Notes under the pieces: model-generated
Databases searched by the model: none
What the model saw: only the letters and a program-made list of their open reading frames with translations
What the model was told of the DNA's origin: nothing
Translations under genes and position numbers: made by a program
Shown: in pieces, positions 1 to 7,268 of the stretch
Numbering within the stretch: the stretch's first letter is position 1
How the letters are laid out: each line of letters begins with the position of its first letter
Source: Neobacillus cucumis
GTDB lineage: Bacteria > Bacillota > Bacilli > Bacillales_B > DSM-18226
Assembly: GCF_023715505.1 (NCBI RefSeq)
Contig: NZ_JAMBOH010000005.1
Span: 62,001 to 126,000 of the forward strand
Length of the DNA: 64,000 nucleotides
Direction: 5' to 3'

Positions 1-45
1 AAGTCTAACGCGTTATGCAGATGCTGCCGTAAATTCTTATCAATA

Positions 46-915
46 TCATCCATTCCATACAAAATTGAATTTCGAAGAATGTAACCAATCCCTATCGCAA
101 ATAGTATCTCTTTTATCTTCCGTTAACCGCTGGTGCCAAGTAAGCGAAACCGCTGTATCACTATTCAGGAATAGTTCCAAAACATTTAGTAGCGGGATCA
201 TTTCGTTTTCACCTGTCACAAGTACCTCTATTTCTTGTGAATGACATCCACTTGTTAACGTAACAGCATATTTGCCCTGCCCTGGCAGGGTATAGTAAGG
301 TTTAACTTTTAACGCACTTCCGTCCCATTCACAGCCAACTTCATAAAAACGTCCTAAAAAGTCAGGTAAATCTTCCACATTTCCCTTTGATAATTTTTCT
401 CTAATGCTTGTTGAGCTAATTTTCTCTCCGCGGCATTCAACTTTATTTACTTTCGTAACTTCAAGGATTCCGCCTGAATCTCTTTTCAATCGATCCATAT
501 TCCCTTCACCACGAAAGCCATACGTATAATCAAAACCTGCAACTGCATGGACGACACCGAGATCGAGTAAATATTTAGCAGCAAACTTTTCTGGCGACAG
601 CGATGCGAACTCCCGATCGAATTCAACAATATAAAAAATATCGACACCAAGTTCAGAGAACAGTTTCTCTTTATCAGGTAACGGCATTAGATATTCTACT
701 TTTGTTTTCCCATTCGATAAAACGGTTTTGGGATGTGGAAAGAAACTCATTACCGTTAAGAGTAGATTTTCCTCTTTTGCCTTCCTAAAAGCTGTTTGAA
801 TGACTTTACGGTGGCCGATATGAATACCATCAAAAAATCCTAGCGCCATGATACTTGATTTTGCTTTTTGCTGCCAGTGCATCAGATTATCGGGATTCAA
901 ATAAATCGTTTCCAT
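46..915 (-). CDS. RibF-like FAD synthetase with degenerate riboflavin kinase domain
   Basis: A 289-aa paralogue of bifunctional RibF. The N-terminal FMN adenylyltransferase half keeps its signatures: GFFDGIHIGH (residues 26-35), the HP of FFPHPK (about 58-63) and ISSTSIR (166-172). The C-terminal half is where riboflavin kinase should be, but the GxPTAN motif seen in the canonical RibF of this same window is absent. I infer a protein that converts FMN to FAD but does not phosphorylate riboflavin. It starts at ATG behind AAGGAGG and lies 32 bp after a flavin monooxygenase gene, so it is probably the last gene of that operon and supplies FAD to the catabolic flavoenzymes. Confidence is high for the family and moderate for the loss of kinase activity. 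Confidence 0.85.
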   Translation of the reverse strand: METIYLNPDNLMHWQQKAKSSIMALGFFDGIHIGHRKVIQTAFRKAKEENLLLTVMSFFPHPKTVLSNGKTKVEYLMPLPDKEKLFSELGVDIFYIVEFDREFASLSPEKFAAKYLLDLGVVHAVAGFDYTYGFRGEGNMDRLKRDSGGILEVTKVNKVECRGEKISSTSIREKLSKGNVEDLPDFLGRFYEVGCEWDGSALKVKPYYTLPGQGKYAVTLTSGCHSQEIEVLVTGENEMIPLLNVLELFLNSDTAVSLTWHQRLTEDKRDTICDRDWLHSSKFNFVWNG

Positions 916-947
916 GCAGGTGCCTCCTTCTTATTTCACATTAAGCT

Positions 948-2120
948 TTACCCATTAATCGATACGTCAAAGCCAAATTGTGTCTTTCCAAACGCTTCAA
1001 CCGAGTCTTCGTAGAGATTGGATCGATGTGTACATACTGCCAAAAGATCGCGTATGAACATTTCGATCGGATCTCCTTTGAACATCGAAAATCCGCCAAG
1101 TGTCAACAAAACTTTCACCGCAATGTCCGCTACGTTTTTCGTGATTTTTGCCCTAATTGCAGCAAATTCACCACGTTTATCTTCTTTTCCCATTTCATAG
1201 TTTTCTAATAAAGAAATATATTTTTCTAATAGACCTTCTGATTCGTAATATTTAATCGTTAATTCTGCTAATACCCCCTGATGACGGGAATCTTTAGCAG
1301 AATTTCCTCCTAATCGAACCCGCTTTTCCGTCCGTTTCTTAAATTCCTCTAGTAAACGCTCCGCTCCGCCTAGCGCGACCATAGGGAATCCGATACAAAA
1401 GGATGAGAAAAATGGAACATCATAAAGAGGATAGTCTTTATCATAACCTTCAGGAGGTCTGCCTGTACGATCTGCAACAGTAAGTCGTATAAGATGGTGC
1501 TTTGGAACGTAGACATTATCTACAATTACCTGGTTGCTTCCTGTCCCCCTAAGGCCTAACGTATCCCAATTTTCCACTATTTGCACATCAGATACCGGTA
1601 ATGTCAGCATGCATAGTTCATTCTCTTCATTGCCGTCTATTTTTATTTTCACTGCAAGAGACACCCAGTCGCTATATAAGATACCACTTACAAAACTATA
1701 CTTACCGGTGATCCGAAAACCATCCCCATCCTTTTCCACTTTGCCTATAGGAGCAAAAATATCTGCAATTAACCCACCCTGTTTAATAACTTCTTCTGCT
1801 CCCTTTTTCGTCATAAAAGCTACTAAACTATTATGAATGGAATAAAGAAAAGTTAACCAAGCAGCAGAAGTATTATATCTTCCAACGGTGCGGATAACCT
1901 GGGAATACTCTCTTAAATTTACTTGAGGCTCTCCATATTTTTTCGGCAGTAATAACTTGGATAATCGAGCTTCTTTCATCGCATCAATGACATTTTTTGA
2001 AACGGTTTTATTCTGATCTGCTTCGAGCGCCTCCGATTCTGCAATTTGTCCAACCTTTTCTGCCCCTTTTAATAACAAGCTCAAATCAATTTTGTTTTCA
2101 TCCAATAAATTGCTTACCAT
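948..2120 (-). CDS. Flavin-dependent monooxygenase, acyl-CoA dehydrogenase fold (HsaA/HpaB-type group)
   Basis: About 390 aa with acyl-CoA-dehydrogenase architecture: helical N-terminal domain, a middle beta domain (KYSFVSGILYSDW, LGLRGTGSNQVIVDNVYVP) and a C-terminal helical domain. Proteins of this kind in catabolic clusters are usually the oxygenase of a two-component hydroxylase that uses FADH2 from a separate reductase; HsaA of steroid degradation is the best-known example. The ATG at 2120 is chosen over an in-frame GTG at 2129 because AAAAGGGG is spaced 8 nt from the ATG but touches the GTG. It follows the FAD dehydrogenase by 56 bp and precedes the RibF-like gene. A true acyl-CoA dehydrogenase cannot be excluded, but extradiol dioxygenases nearby favour ring hydroxylation. 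Confidence 0.8.
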   Translation of the reverse strand: MVSNLLDENKIDLSLLLKGAEKVGQIAESEALEADQNKTVSKNVIDAMKEARLSKLLLPKKYGEPQVNLREYSQVIRTVGRYNTSAAWLTFLYSIHNSLVAFMTKKGAEEVIKQGGLIADIFAPIGKVEKDGDGFRITGKYSFVSGILYSDWVSLAVKIKIDGNEENELCMLTLPVSDVQIVENWDTLGLRGTGSNQVIVDNVYVPKHHLIRLTVADRTGRPPEGYDKDYPLYDVPFFSSFCIGFPMVALGGAERLLEEFKKRTEKRVRLGGNSAKDSRHQGVLAELTIKYYESEGLLEKYISLLENYEMGKEDKRGEFAAIRAKITKNVADIAVKVLLTLGGFSMFKGDPIEMFIRDLLAVCTHRSNLYEDSVEAFGKTQFGFDVSING

Positions 2121-2176
2121 ATTTCGCACCCCTTTTTAATGTTATCTCATAAAAAGAAAACAACTAATCTTTACTG

Positions 2177-3676
2177 TTAAACCATCTCTTCTTTTCCTAA
2201 ATGGACAAATCGTGCAGCATTTTCGCCTGCAATTTTCCCAAAAACAGCGCCTGCCATTAAGCCTGCACCACCAGGATAATTAAAGTAGAATAAGCCGCCC
2301 ACTAGCTCACCGGCCGCATATAACCCTGGAATCGATTGATATAAAACGTCCTGCACTTCTCCGTTCAAATTTATTTTCAACCCGCCAAAAGTAAAGGTGA
2401 TACCGCATGTAACAGCGTAGGCTTCAAACGGGCCTTCATCCAGGGTATTTGCCCAATTGGATTTCCTAACCGCCAGCCCTTCTGTACACCTGCCATCCTT
2501 GATATTAGGATTAAACGGAATATCAGCCCGGACCGCCTCATTGTACTCCTTCACTGTTTGTAAAAATCCTTCCGGGTCTACCCCGTCAAGTTTCTTGGCC
2601 AACTCCTCCAATGTATCTGCTTTCACTTTTGTTACTTGTTTGCCACGATATTCGTCCCGTAATAGACCGGACACCTTTTGATCGAAAATCTGCCAGGCAA
2701 ATTGGCCAGGCTGTTCTAGAATCAGCTTGCCGTATTTTGCATACGTATAGTTTCGAAAGTCTGCACCTTCATCAACAAAGCGTTTGCCTTCAGCATTTAC
2801 GATAATGCCAAATGGATAGCTTAGCCTTTGAAAGCCTTCCGTGAATTCCGGCAGGTACCGGTCCCCGCCAACCGAATGGCACCCTGACCAGTTTCCACTG
2901 GCAATGGCACCGATATTTAATGCCATTTGAATTCCTTCTCCGGTATTAAAACGGCTGCCTCGTGCATGAGCTAAGTCCCATTTCGGTCCTAAATACCGTG
3001 TCCGCATTTCCGGATTGGCATGGAAGCCCCCTGAAGCCAAGATCACTGCTTTGGTGCGCACTTCCGAAGTTCTTCCTTTATATTTAAATATAACCCCATG
3101 AACTCCATCATCATCATGAATAAGTTTGGTCGCCATGGCATCGAATAATACATGTACACCTAGTCGCGTGGCTTCCTCATGCAGTGACCCGACTAAACCT
3201 GGACCACCGCCCACCGATTCAGCAATCATACCGCCCCAAAATTTGAATTTACCATCCACTTTAAATGCTTGTCGGCCATAAATCGGCACAAATCGTACCT
3301 TATGGGATACCAGCCATTTCATCGTTTCAAAACTATTGCCGGTTAGGAGTGACGCGAGCTCTGGATCGGTACGGTATTCCGTCATTCGGCACATATCATC
3401 AAAAAATTCCTCTTCCGGATAGGACCCGAAGTCTGTGATGGCAAAATCTTCTGCAGTTAGATCAGGCATGATTTGTTGTAAGTCTTCATTGCCGTCATAA
3501 GCAAACCGAATGGAACCATGGGTGAAGGTGCTGTTTCCGCCTTTTTCGGATTCAGGTGCCTTTTCCAGCACCATAACCGAAGCGCCGTTTTCTCGTGCGG
3601 ATATGGCAGCACACATAGCAGCATTTCCTGCTCCAATAACCACTATATCTGTTTCATATTTTCGTATTTCAGTCAC
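2177..3676 (-). CDS. FAD-dependent dehydrogenase (TcuA / fumarate reductase / 3-ketosteroid dehydrogenase superfamily)
   Basis: A 499-aa flavoprotein with an N-terminal Rossmann FAD site (DIVVIGAGNAAMCAA, residues about 10-24), a GGNS motif after the first strand-helix unit, and a C-terminal FAD-binding motif ending GLYAAGELVGG...YPGGAGLMAGAVFG. The sequence most resembles tricarballylate dehydrogenase TcuA, which introduces a C=C bond next to carboxylates; KstD-like ring dehydrogenases share the fold. The substrate is unknown here. The start is taken as GTG at 3676, 6 nt after GGGAG; the longer reading frame (GTG at 3730) would translate through an intrinsic terminator. It probably begins a three-gene unit with the monooxygenase and RibF-like genes. 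Confidence 0.8.
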   Translation of the reverse strand: MTEIRKYETDIVVIGAGNAAMCAAISARENGASVMVLEKAPESEKGGNSTFTHGSIRFAYDGNEDLQQIMPDLTAEDFAITDFGSYPEEEFFDDMCRMTEYRTDPELASLLTGNSFETMKWLVSHKVRFVPIYGRQAFKVDGKFKFWGGMIAESVGGGPGLVGSLHEEATRLGVHVLFDAMATKLIHDDDGVHGVIFKYKGRTSEVRTKAVILASGGFHANPEMRTRYLGPKWDLAHARGSRFNTGEGIQMALNIGAIASGNWSGCHSVGGDRYLPEFTEGFQRLSYPFGIIVNAEGKRFVDEGADFRNYTYAKYGKLILEQPGQFAWQIFDQKVSGLLRDEYRGKQVTKVKADTLEELAKKLDGVDPEGFLQTVKEYNEAVRADIPFNPNIKDGRCTEGLAVRKSNWANTLDEGPFEAYAVTCGITFTFGGLKINLNGEVQDVLYQSIPGLYAAGELVGGLFYFNYPGGAGLMAGAVFGKIAGENAARFVHLGKEEMV

Positions 3677-3695
3677 AGACCTCTCCCTTTCTTTT

Positions 3696-3728
3696 AAAAA
3701 AGCTGACTCAATATGGTGATGAGTCAGC
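3696..3728 (-). terminator. Intrinsic terminator after extradiol dioxygenase 1
   Basis: On the minus strand GCTGACTCA and TGAGTCAGC form a perfect 9-bp stem with a 9-nt loop, followed by six T. It lies between the dioxygenase stop (3736) and the ribosome site of the FAD dehydrogenase, so it separates or attenuates transcription between them. Confidence 0.85.
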
Positions 3729-3735
3729 ACTTTAT

Positions 3736-4689
3736 TTAAGCTTCAATGGTTGGCTTATTCATTTCCTTATCCATCACAGAATCACCCCAGTAGGTATTAC
3801 CAATCGAGTGCTCTTCTTCTGTCCACACAACCGGCTCCCAATCGGGCTCAAATATTAGATAGGAACCGCTAAACAATTCCACTCGGCAGCCGCTGCCAGG
3901 ATCCATTACATAGAGATAAAAAGCTTGAGATACACCATGCTTTCCAGGTCCGATAAAATTAATCCCATTTTCTTTTAAAATATCAGCAGCTCTTAAAATG
4001 TCTTGGGCGTTATCATGCCAATACGAAATATGATGTAGCTGATTTGGAGTTTGCGCCTGTGGTCTTGAAATGACAGCAATATCATGAACCAAAGGAGTGA
4101 CACTCATCCAGCCTGCAACGATTTTATCATTATTGTATTTAACGTATTCACGAAGCTTAAAGCCTAACTGGCTTCCCAAGTAGTCAATAATTTCACCAAC
4201 ATCCATCGAAGTAGCAATATTGACATGGTCAAACCTTCTAGGTGAGCAGCCGCGGGCCCAAGCTTTATAGGTCTGGTTTTTCAAGACGGATCGTCTCTTT
4301 TCATCCGCTTTTGGCTTTTCAACGTCATAATAGATTTCGAAAGAATGCTGACTTGGCAGTTTAAAACGGATTGCCTGTCCTTGTCCCGTCTCTTCACCTA
4401 CTTCAATCCATCTAACTTCTGTACCTGCCTTTTCTAAAAGCTGGGCAAATCCTTCGACATCCTCAGGCCGTTTCGTTCTCCAGGCGATGTGGTCGATATA
4501 ACCACGATCACCTGCTGTTAATGATAGTGAGTGATGCTCAAAATCCCCCCAAGCCCTCATGTAGTAAGTCCCGTTTTTTTCTTCGGTAACTTCTAAACCA
4601 ATAACATCTCGGAAAAACCACAATGACTTTTCAAGATCAGGTGTCACAAGAGCAACATGCCCCAATTTCGCAATCTCTGGTAAACTCAT
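3736..4689 (-). CDS. Extradiol ring-cleavage dioxygenase 1 (VOC superfamily)
   Basis: A 317-aa type I extradiol dioxygenase with two VOC domains (about 7-125 and 150-280). The C-terminal domain has the Fe(II) triad expected for catechol 2,3-dioxygenase relatives: H155 (RFDHVN), H220 (LHHISYW) and E271 (CRVELFSG); H202, H251 and Y260 fit second-sphere catalytic positions. The predicted reaction is oxygen-dependent meta-cleavage of a catechol-type ring in the cytoplasm. It starts at ATG after AAAGGGGG, 14 bp downstream of hydrolase 1, which should act on its product. It is about 68 percent identical, without gaps, to the dioxygenase at 9917-10870. The substrate is not determinable from sequence. 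Confidence 0.93.
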   Translation of the reverse strand: MSLPEIAKLGHVALVTPDLEKSLWFFRDVIGLEVTEEKNGTYYMRAWGDFEHHSLSLTAGDRGYIDHIAWRTKRPEDVEGFAQLLEKAGTEVRWIEVGEETGQGQAIRFKLPSQHSFEIYYDVEKPKADEKRRSVLKNQTYKAWARGCSPRRFDHVNIATSMDVGEIIDYLGSQLGFKLREYVKYNNDKIVAGWMSVTPLVHDIAVISRPQAQTPNQLHHISYWHDNAQDILRAADILKENGINFIGPGKHGVSQAFYLYVMDPGSGCRVELFSGSYLIFEPDWEPVVWTEEEHSIGNTYWGDSVMDKEMNKPTIEA

Positions 4690-4703
4690 CCCCTATACCC
4701 CCT

Positions 4704-5543
4704 TTAGATTTTGCTAGAAAAATAATCTTGGATTAACTGATTAAAGCTTTCCTTCTGTTCTATTTGCGTCCAATGACCAGTCTGGCCATAGACATGGAGC
4801 TGGACGTTTGGCAAATAGGATAGCAGATAATAGCTTGACTCAATCGAGCAAACCATATCGTCTCTTCCGTGTACTAATAAAATAGGGTGTTGAATTCGTT
4901 TTAAAGCCGTAACAGGTACCGGAACAGCAGCAGTTGCAAAGATGGCATCATTAGAGCGTTGAATTTCCGGCCGCATAGCTGTTTCATAACGGGTTTCGGC
5001 AAGTGCATCAATTTCGGGTGCTAGTTTTTCAGCATCATAGACAAACCAACTCATAATTTGGCGCATTTTCTTTTCCGATGGATTATCATAGAATCCTTTC
5101 GCACGGGCAAGCTCAGTACTAAGTTTGGTATTAGGTGTCCCGCCCGGTCCCATTAATACAACCCTACAAAACCGTTCCGGGTGTTCTAAAAGTAATTCAA
5201 GGGCAATCGAACAGCCTAATGAATTCCCAACAACATGGGCCTTTTCAATTCCAAGTTCGTCCAACAGTTCAATCATTTGATTGACCCATAGATCGGTCCA
5301 GCCCTGCCGGTTCTTTGGCAGCGTTTCGGGGTGGCTGCTGTTTCCGAAACCAAGGAGGTCCGGGGCAAGGCAATCATATTGCTCCCTGCACGCATTTAAT
5401 GCATAACGCCAGTTAGCCCATGCAAACACACCTGGCCCAGATCCATGTAAAAATAAAATCACGTCAGCGTTTCCTTCCCCTGTACGATTAAGAAAGGTTT
5501 CAAAGTTTTTGGTTTTAATGATGTTTTGCTTTATTTGTTCCAA
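4704..5543 (-). CDS. Alpha/beta hydrolase 1, meta-cleavage product C-C hydrolase
   Basis: A 279-aa alpha/beta-hydrolase of the MhpC/BphD/HsaD type. Visible are the oxyanion-region motif HGSGPG (33-38), the nucleophile elbow GNSLG with S108, D228 in HGRDD and H257 in TGHW, a full Ser-Asp-His triad. The family hydrolyses the vinylogous diketone made by extradiol ring cleavage. The start is TTG at 5543, 7 nt after GGGGAG; no better ATG is present. It heads a two-gene unit with dioxygenase 1. Upstream are a cre-like element and one copy of a 15-bp repeat shared with the transporter promoter. Confidence 0.9.
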   Translation of the reverse strand: MEQIKQNIIKTKNFETFLNRTGEGNADVILFLHGSGPGVFAWANWRYALNACREQYDCLAPDLLGFGNSSHPETLPKNRQGWTDLWVNQMIELLDELGIEKAHVVGNSLGCSIALELLLEHPERFCRVVLMGPGGTPNTKLSTELARAKGFYDNPSEKKMRQIMSWFVYDAEKLAPEIDALAETRYETAMRPEIQRSNDAIFATAAVPVPVTALKRIQHPILLVHGRDDMVCSIESSYYLLSYLPNVQLHVYGQTGHWTQIEQKESFNQLIQDYFSSKI

Positions 5544-5574
5544 TTAAATTCTCCCCTCTTTGAATAAAGAGTCG

Positions 5575-5589
5575 TGAAACCCCTTACAT
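5575..5589 (-). promoter_or_regulatory. cre-like element upstream of hydrolase 1
   Basis: Minus strand reads ATGTAAGGGGTTTCA, 31 nt before the start codon. It matches the CcpA cre pattern except that the central CG is GG. Near-identical copies precede transporter 1 (7097-7111) and dioxygenase 2 (10900-10914), which argues for a shared control site whatever its binder. Confidence 0.45.
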
Positions 5590-5677
5590 CAATTTGTAAT
5601 CTGGTTCTTAATTAAATTCTAGAAAATTGAATAGTTTAATTCTAGAGAAAAAATCTTTTGATTTAGTTCAATTTTTA

Positions 5678-5692
5678 GCTAGTTTTTATTGG
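5678..5692. promoter_or_regulatory. 15-bp upstream element, single copy
   Basis: GCTAGTTTTTATTGG. The same element occurs twice in front of transporter 1 (7180-7194 and 7207-7221). Its position over 130 bp upstream of the hydrolase start and its repetition suggest an activator site, perhaps for the V4R/PucR-type regulator at 7269-9125. Confidence 0.4.
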
Positions 5693-5758
5693 TTTTAGTC
5701 TATAGCTGTCCGAAAAAATAATGGTTTTACACCGACTTCACCAATCAAGATGATCCTA

Positions 5759-7075
5759 TTAATTTGGTACTTCTGTTACACTGTCGTCAATTATATCTGT
5801 CTTGTTCTTTGGAATTAATTTAAGAGTTGTAAGAGTAATCAAGCTGATGAGAAGGAAGCCTGCAATAATGAACATTGCTTGAGTAAAATTGAAAATACCC
5901 ATAATCATAGGCCCTACGAATCCCCCTAATGAGGAAAGAGTGCTTACTAACGCAATGCCAACCGGTGCCGTTGCTTCTGAGAAGAAGAATGTAATATAGG
6001 CATAAAAAGTGCCGGAAATCCCATATAGTCCTGCAGAGGTAATTGAAAGCATTAAAACCATTAGTGGAACGGTTGATACGAATGCACAGCCTAAGAACCC
6101 GAGCATAGCAATCGTCACACACGCTCCCAAATGCCATTTATGTGAATTGGTTCTATCAGCGTTCCAGCCGGTAAAAAGGATCGATGGAATAGCTATAATA
6201 GATGGTATCATGGCTAACCAGCCAATCTGCATATTGGTCGTGGAAGAAGCGGATAAAGATTTAATAATAGTTGGCATCCAATACGATAAAGCATTCACGG
6301 CAATAAAACCAGCAATATTAAATAAAGCTAACTTCCAAACTTTCGAGTCCTTTATCATGTCAAGATGAGAGGTTTTATTTAATTTCGAACTTAAGGCTCT
6401 CTCCTTTTCCAGCTCCCCATTAAGCCAAGATTTTTCCGTTTGTGTTAACCATTTTGCATTGGCAGGTTTATTGGACAGGTAAAATAGAACCACAATCCCC
6501 AAAATAACGGCGGGAATTCCTTCCATAATAAACATCCATCTCCAGCCTGCCAAACCAGCCCACGAAATGGTGTCCATAATCCAAGTTGATAGTGGTGCTC
6601 CAATTAACGCACTTAATGGCAAGGCGACGAAAAATAACGCGGTTGCTCGCCCCCTCTCCCGACTTCGAAACCAATAAGTTAAGTAAAGGACGATTCCAGG
6701 AACAAAGCCTGCCTCGGCTGCTCCCAGTAGAAAGCGTAAAATGTATAAGTGAGTGGCGGATTGAATAAACCCTGTTAAGATCACCACTATTCCCCATGAA
6801 ATCATAATTCTTGAGATCCACAATCTTGCTCCTACTTTGTGCATAATTAAATTACTCGGTACTTCAAAGATAAAATAGCTGATAAAGAATAAGCCTGACA
6901 ACAAGCCAAATGCCTCTGAAGTTAATGCCAAGTCAGCATTCATTTCTAAGGCGGCATACCCCATATTAACCCTGTCCAAGAAAGCGACAACATATAAAAC
7001 TAAAATAAACGGTAAAATTCTCCTCATTGTTTTCTTAACAGTACTTTTTTCAATAGTTTGAACTTGATTTAACAT
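5759..7075 (-). CDS. MFS transporter 1, anion:cation symporter (HpaX/phthalate permease-like) family
   Basis: A 438-aa integral membrane protein with about 12 hydrophobic segments. The N-terminal region (ILPFILVLYVVAFLDRVNMG...FGLLSGLFFISYFIFEVP) and the loop after TM4-5 (YLTYWFRSRERGRATALF) are typical of the anion:cation symporter family, whose members import aromatic acids and other organic anions. It starts at ATG behind AAAGGGGGG. It lies alone between hydrolase 1 and the sensor-regulator, with the richest set of upstream elements in the cluster: two 15-bp repeats and a cre-like site. I infer uptake of the pathway substrate; the compound is unknown. Confidence 0.88.
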   Translation of the reverse strand: MLNQVQTIEKSTVKKTMRRILPFILVLYVVAFLDRVNMGYAALEMNADLALTSEAFGLLSGLFFISYFIFEVPSNLIMHKVGARLWISRIMISWGIVVILTGFIQSATHLYILRFLLGAAEAGFVPGIVLYLTYWFRSRERGRATALFFVALPLSALIGAPLSTWIMDTISWAGLAGWRWMFIMEGIPAVILGIVVLFYLSNKPANAKWLTQTEKSWLNGELEKERALSSKLNKTSHLDMIKDSKVWKLALFNIAGFIAVNALSYWMPTIIKSLSASSTTNMQIGWLAMIPSIIAIPSILFTGWNADRTNSHKWHLGACVTIAMLGFLGCAFVSTVPLMVLMLSITSAGLYGISGTFYAYITFFFSEATAPVGIALVSTLSSLGGFVGPMIMGIFNFTQAMFIIAGFLLISLITLTTLKLIPKNKTDIIDDSVTEVPN

Positions 7076-7096
7076 ATTTTCCCCCCTTTTTAGTAT

Positions 7097-7111
7097 TGAA
7101 AGCCCTTACAT
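7097..7111 (-). promoter_or_regulatory. cre-like element upstream of transporter 1
   Basis: Minus strand ATGTAAGGGCTTTCA, 21 nt before the start codon. This is the closest of the three copies to the cre consensus, with one central mismatch (GG for CG). Confidence 0.45.
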
Positions 7112-7179
7112 TTACTAATTTTAGAAAACTCAATTATTTAAATCTAGAATAAACATTATTTAACTTTTAGGAGTTTTTA

Positions 7180-7221
7180 GGCAGTTTATATTGGAAATGA
7201 TTTTCCGGTAGTTTTTATTGG
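7180..7221. promoter_or_regulatory. Paired 15-bp direct repeats upstream of transporter 1
   Basis: GGCAGTTTATATTGG (7180-7194) and GGTAGTTTTTATTGG (7207-7221) are direct repeats 27 bp apart; a partial GGAGTTTTTAGG precedes them. A third copy is at 5678-5692. The layout resembles tandem activator sites over 100 bp upstream of the gene. Confidence 0.45.
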
Positions 7222-7231
7222 TTTTTAAAAC

Positions 7232-7259
7232 AAAAAAGCACTCCTGATAGTGGAATGCT
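7232..7259 (-). terminator. Intrinsic terminator after the sensor-regulator
   Basis: Minus strand AGCATTCC-ACTATCA-GGAGTGCT, an 8-bp stem with one G-U pair, then TTTTTT. It isolates the regulator gene from the transporter. Confidence 0.75.
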
Positions 7260-7268
7260 TAGCATAGC

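Noticed and set aside
916..947. FMN riboswitch before the RibF-like gene
   Set aside because: Only a 32-bp gap with a ribosome site; no room for the element.
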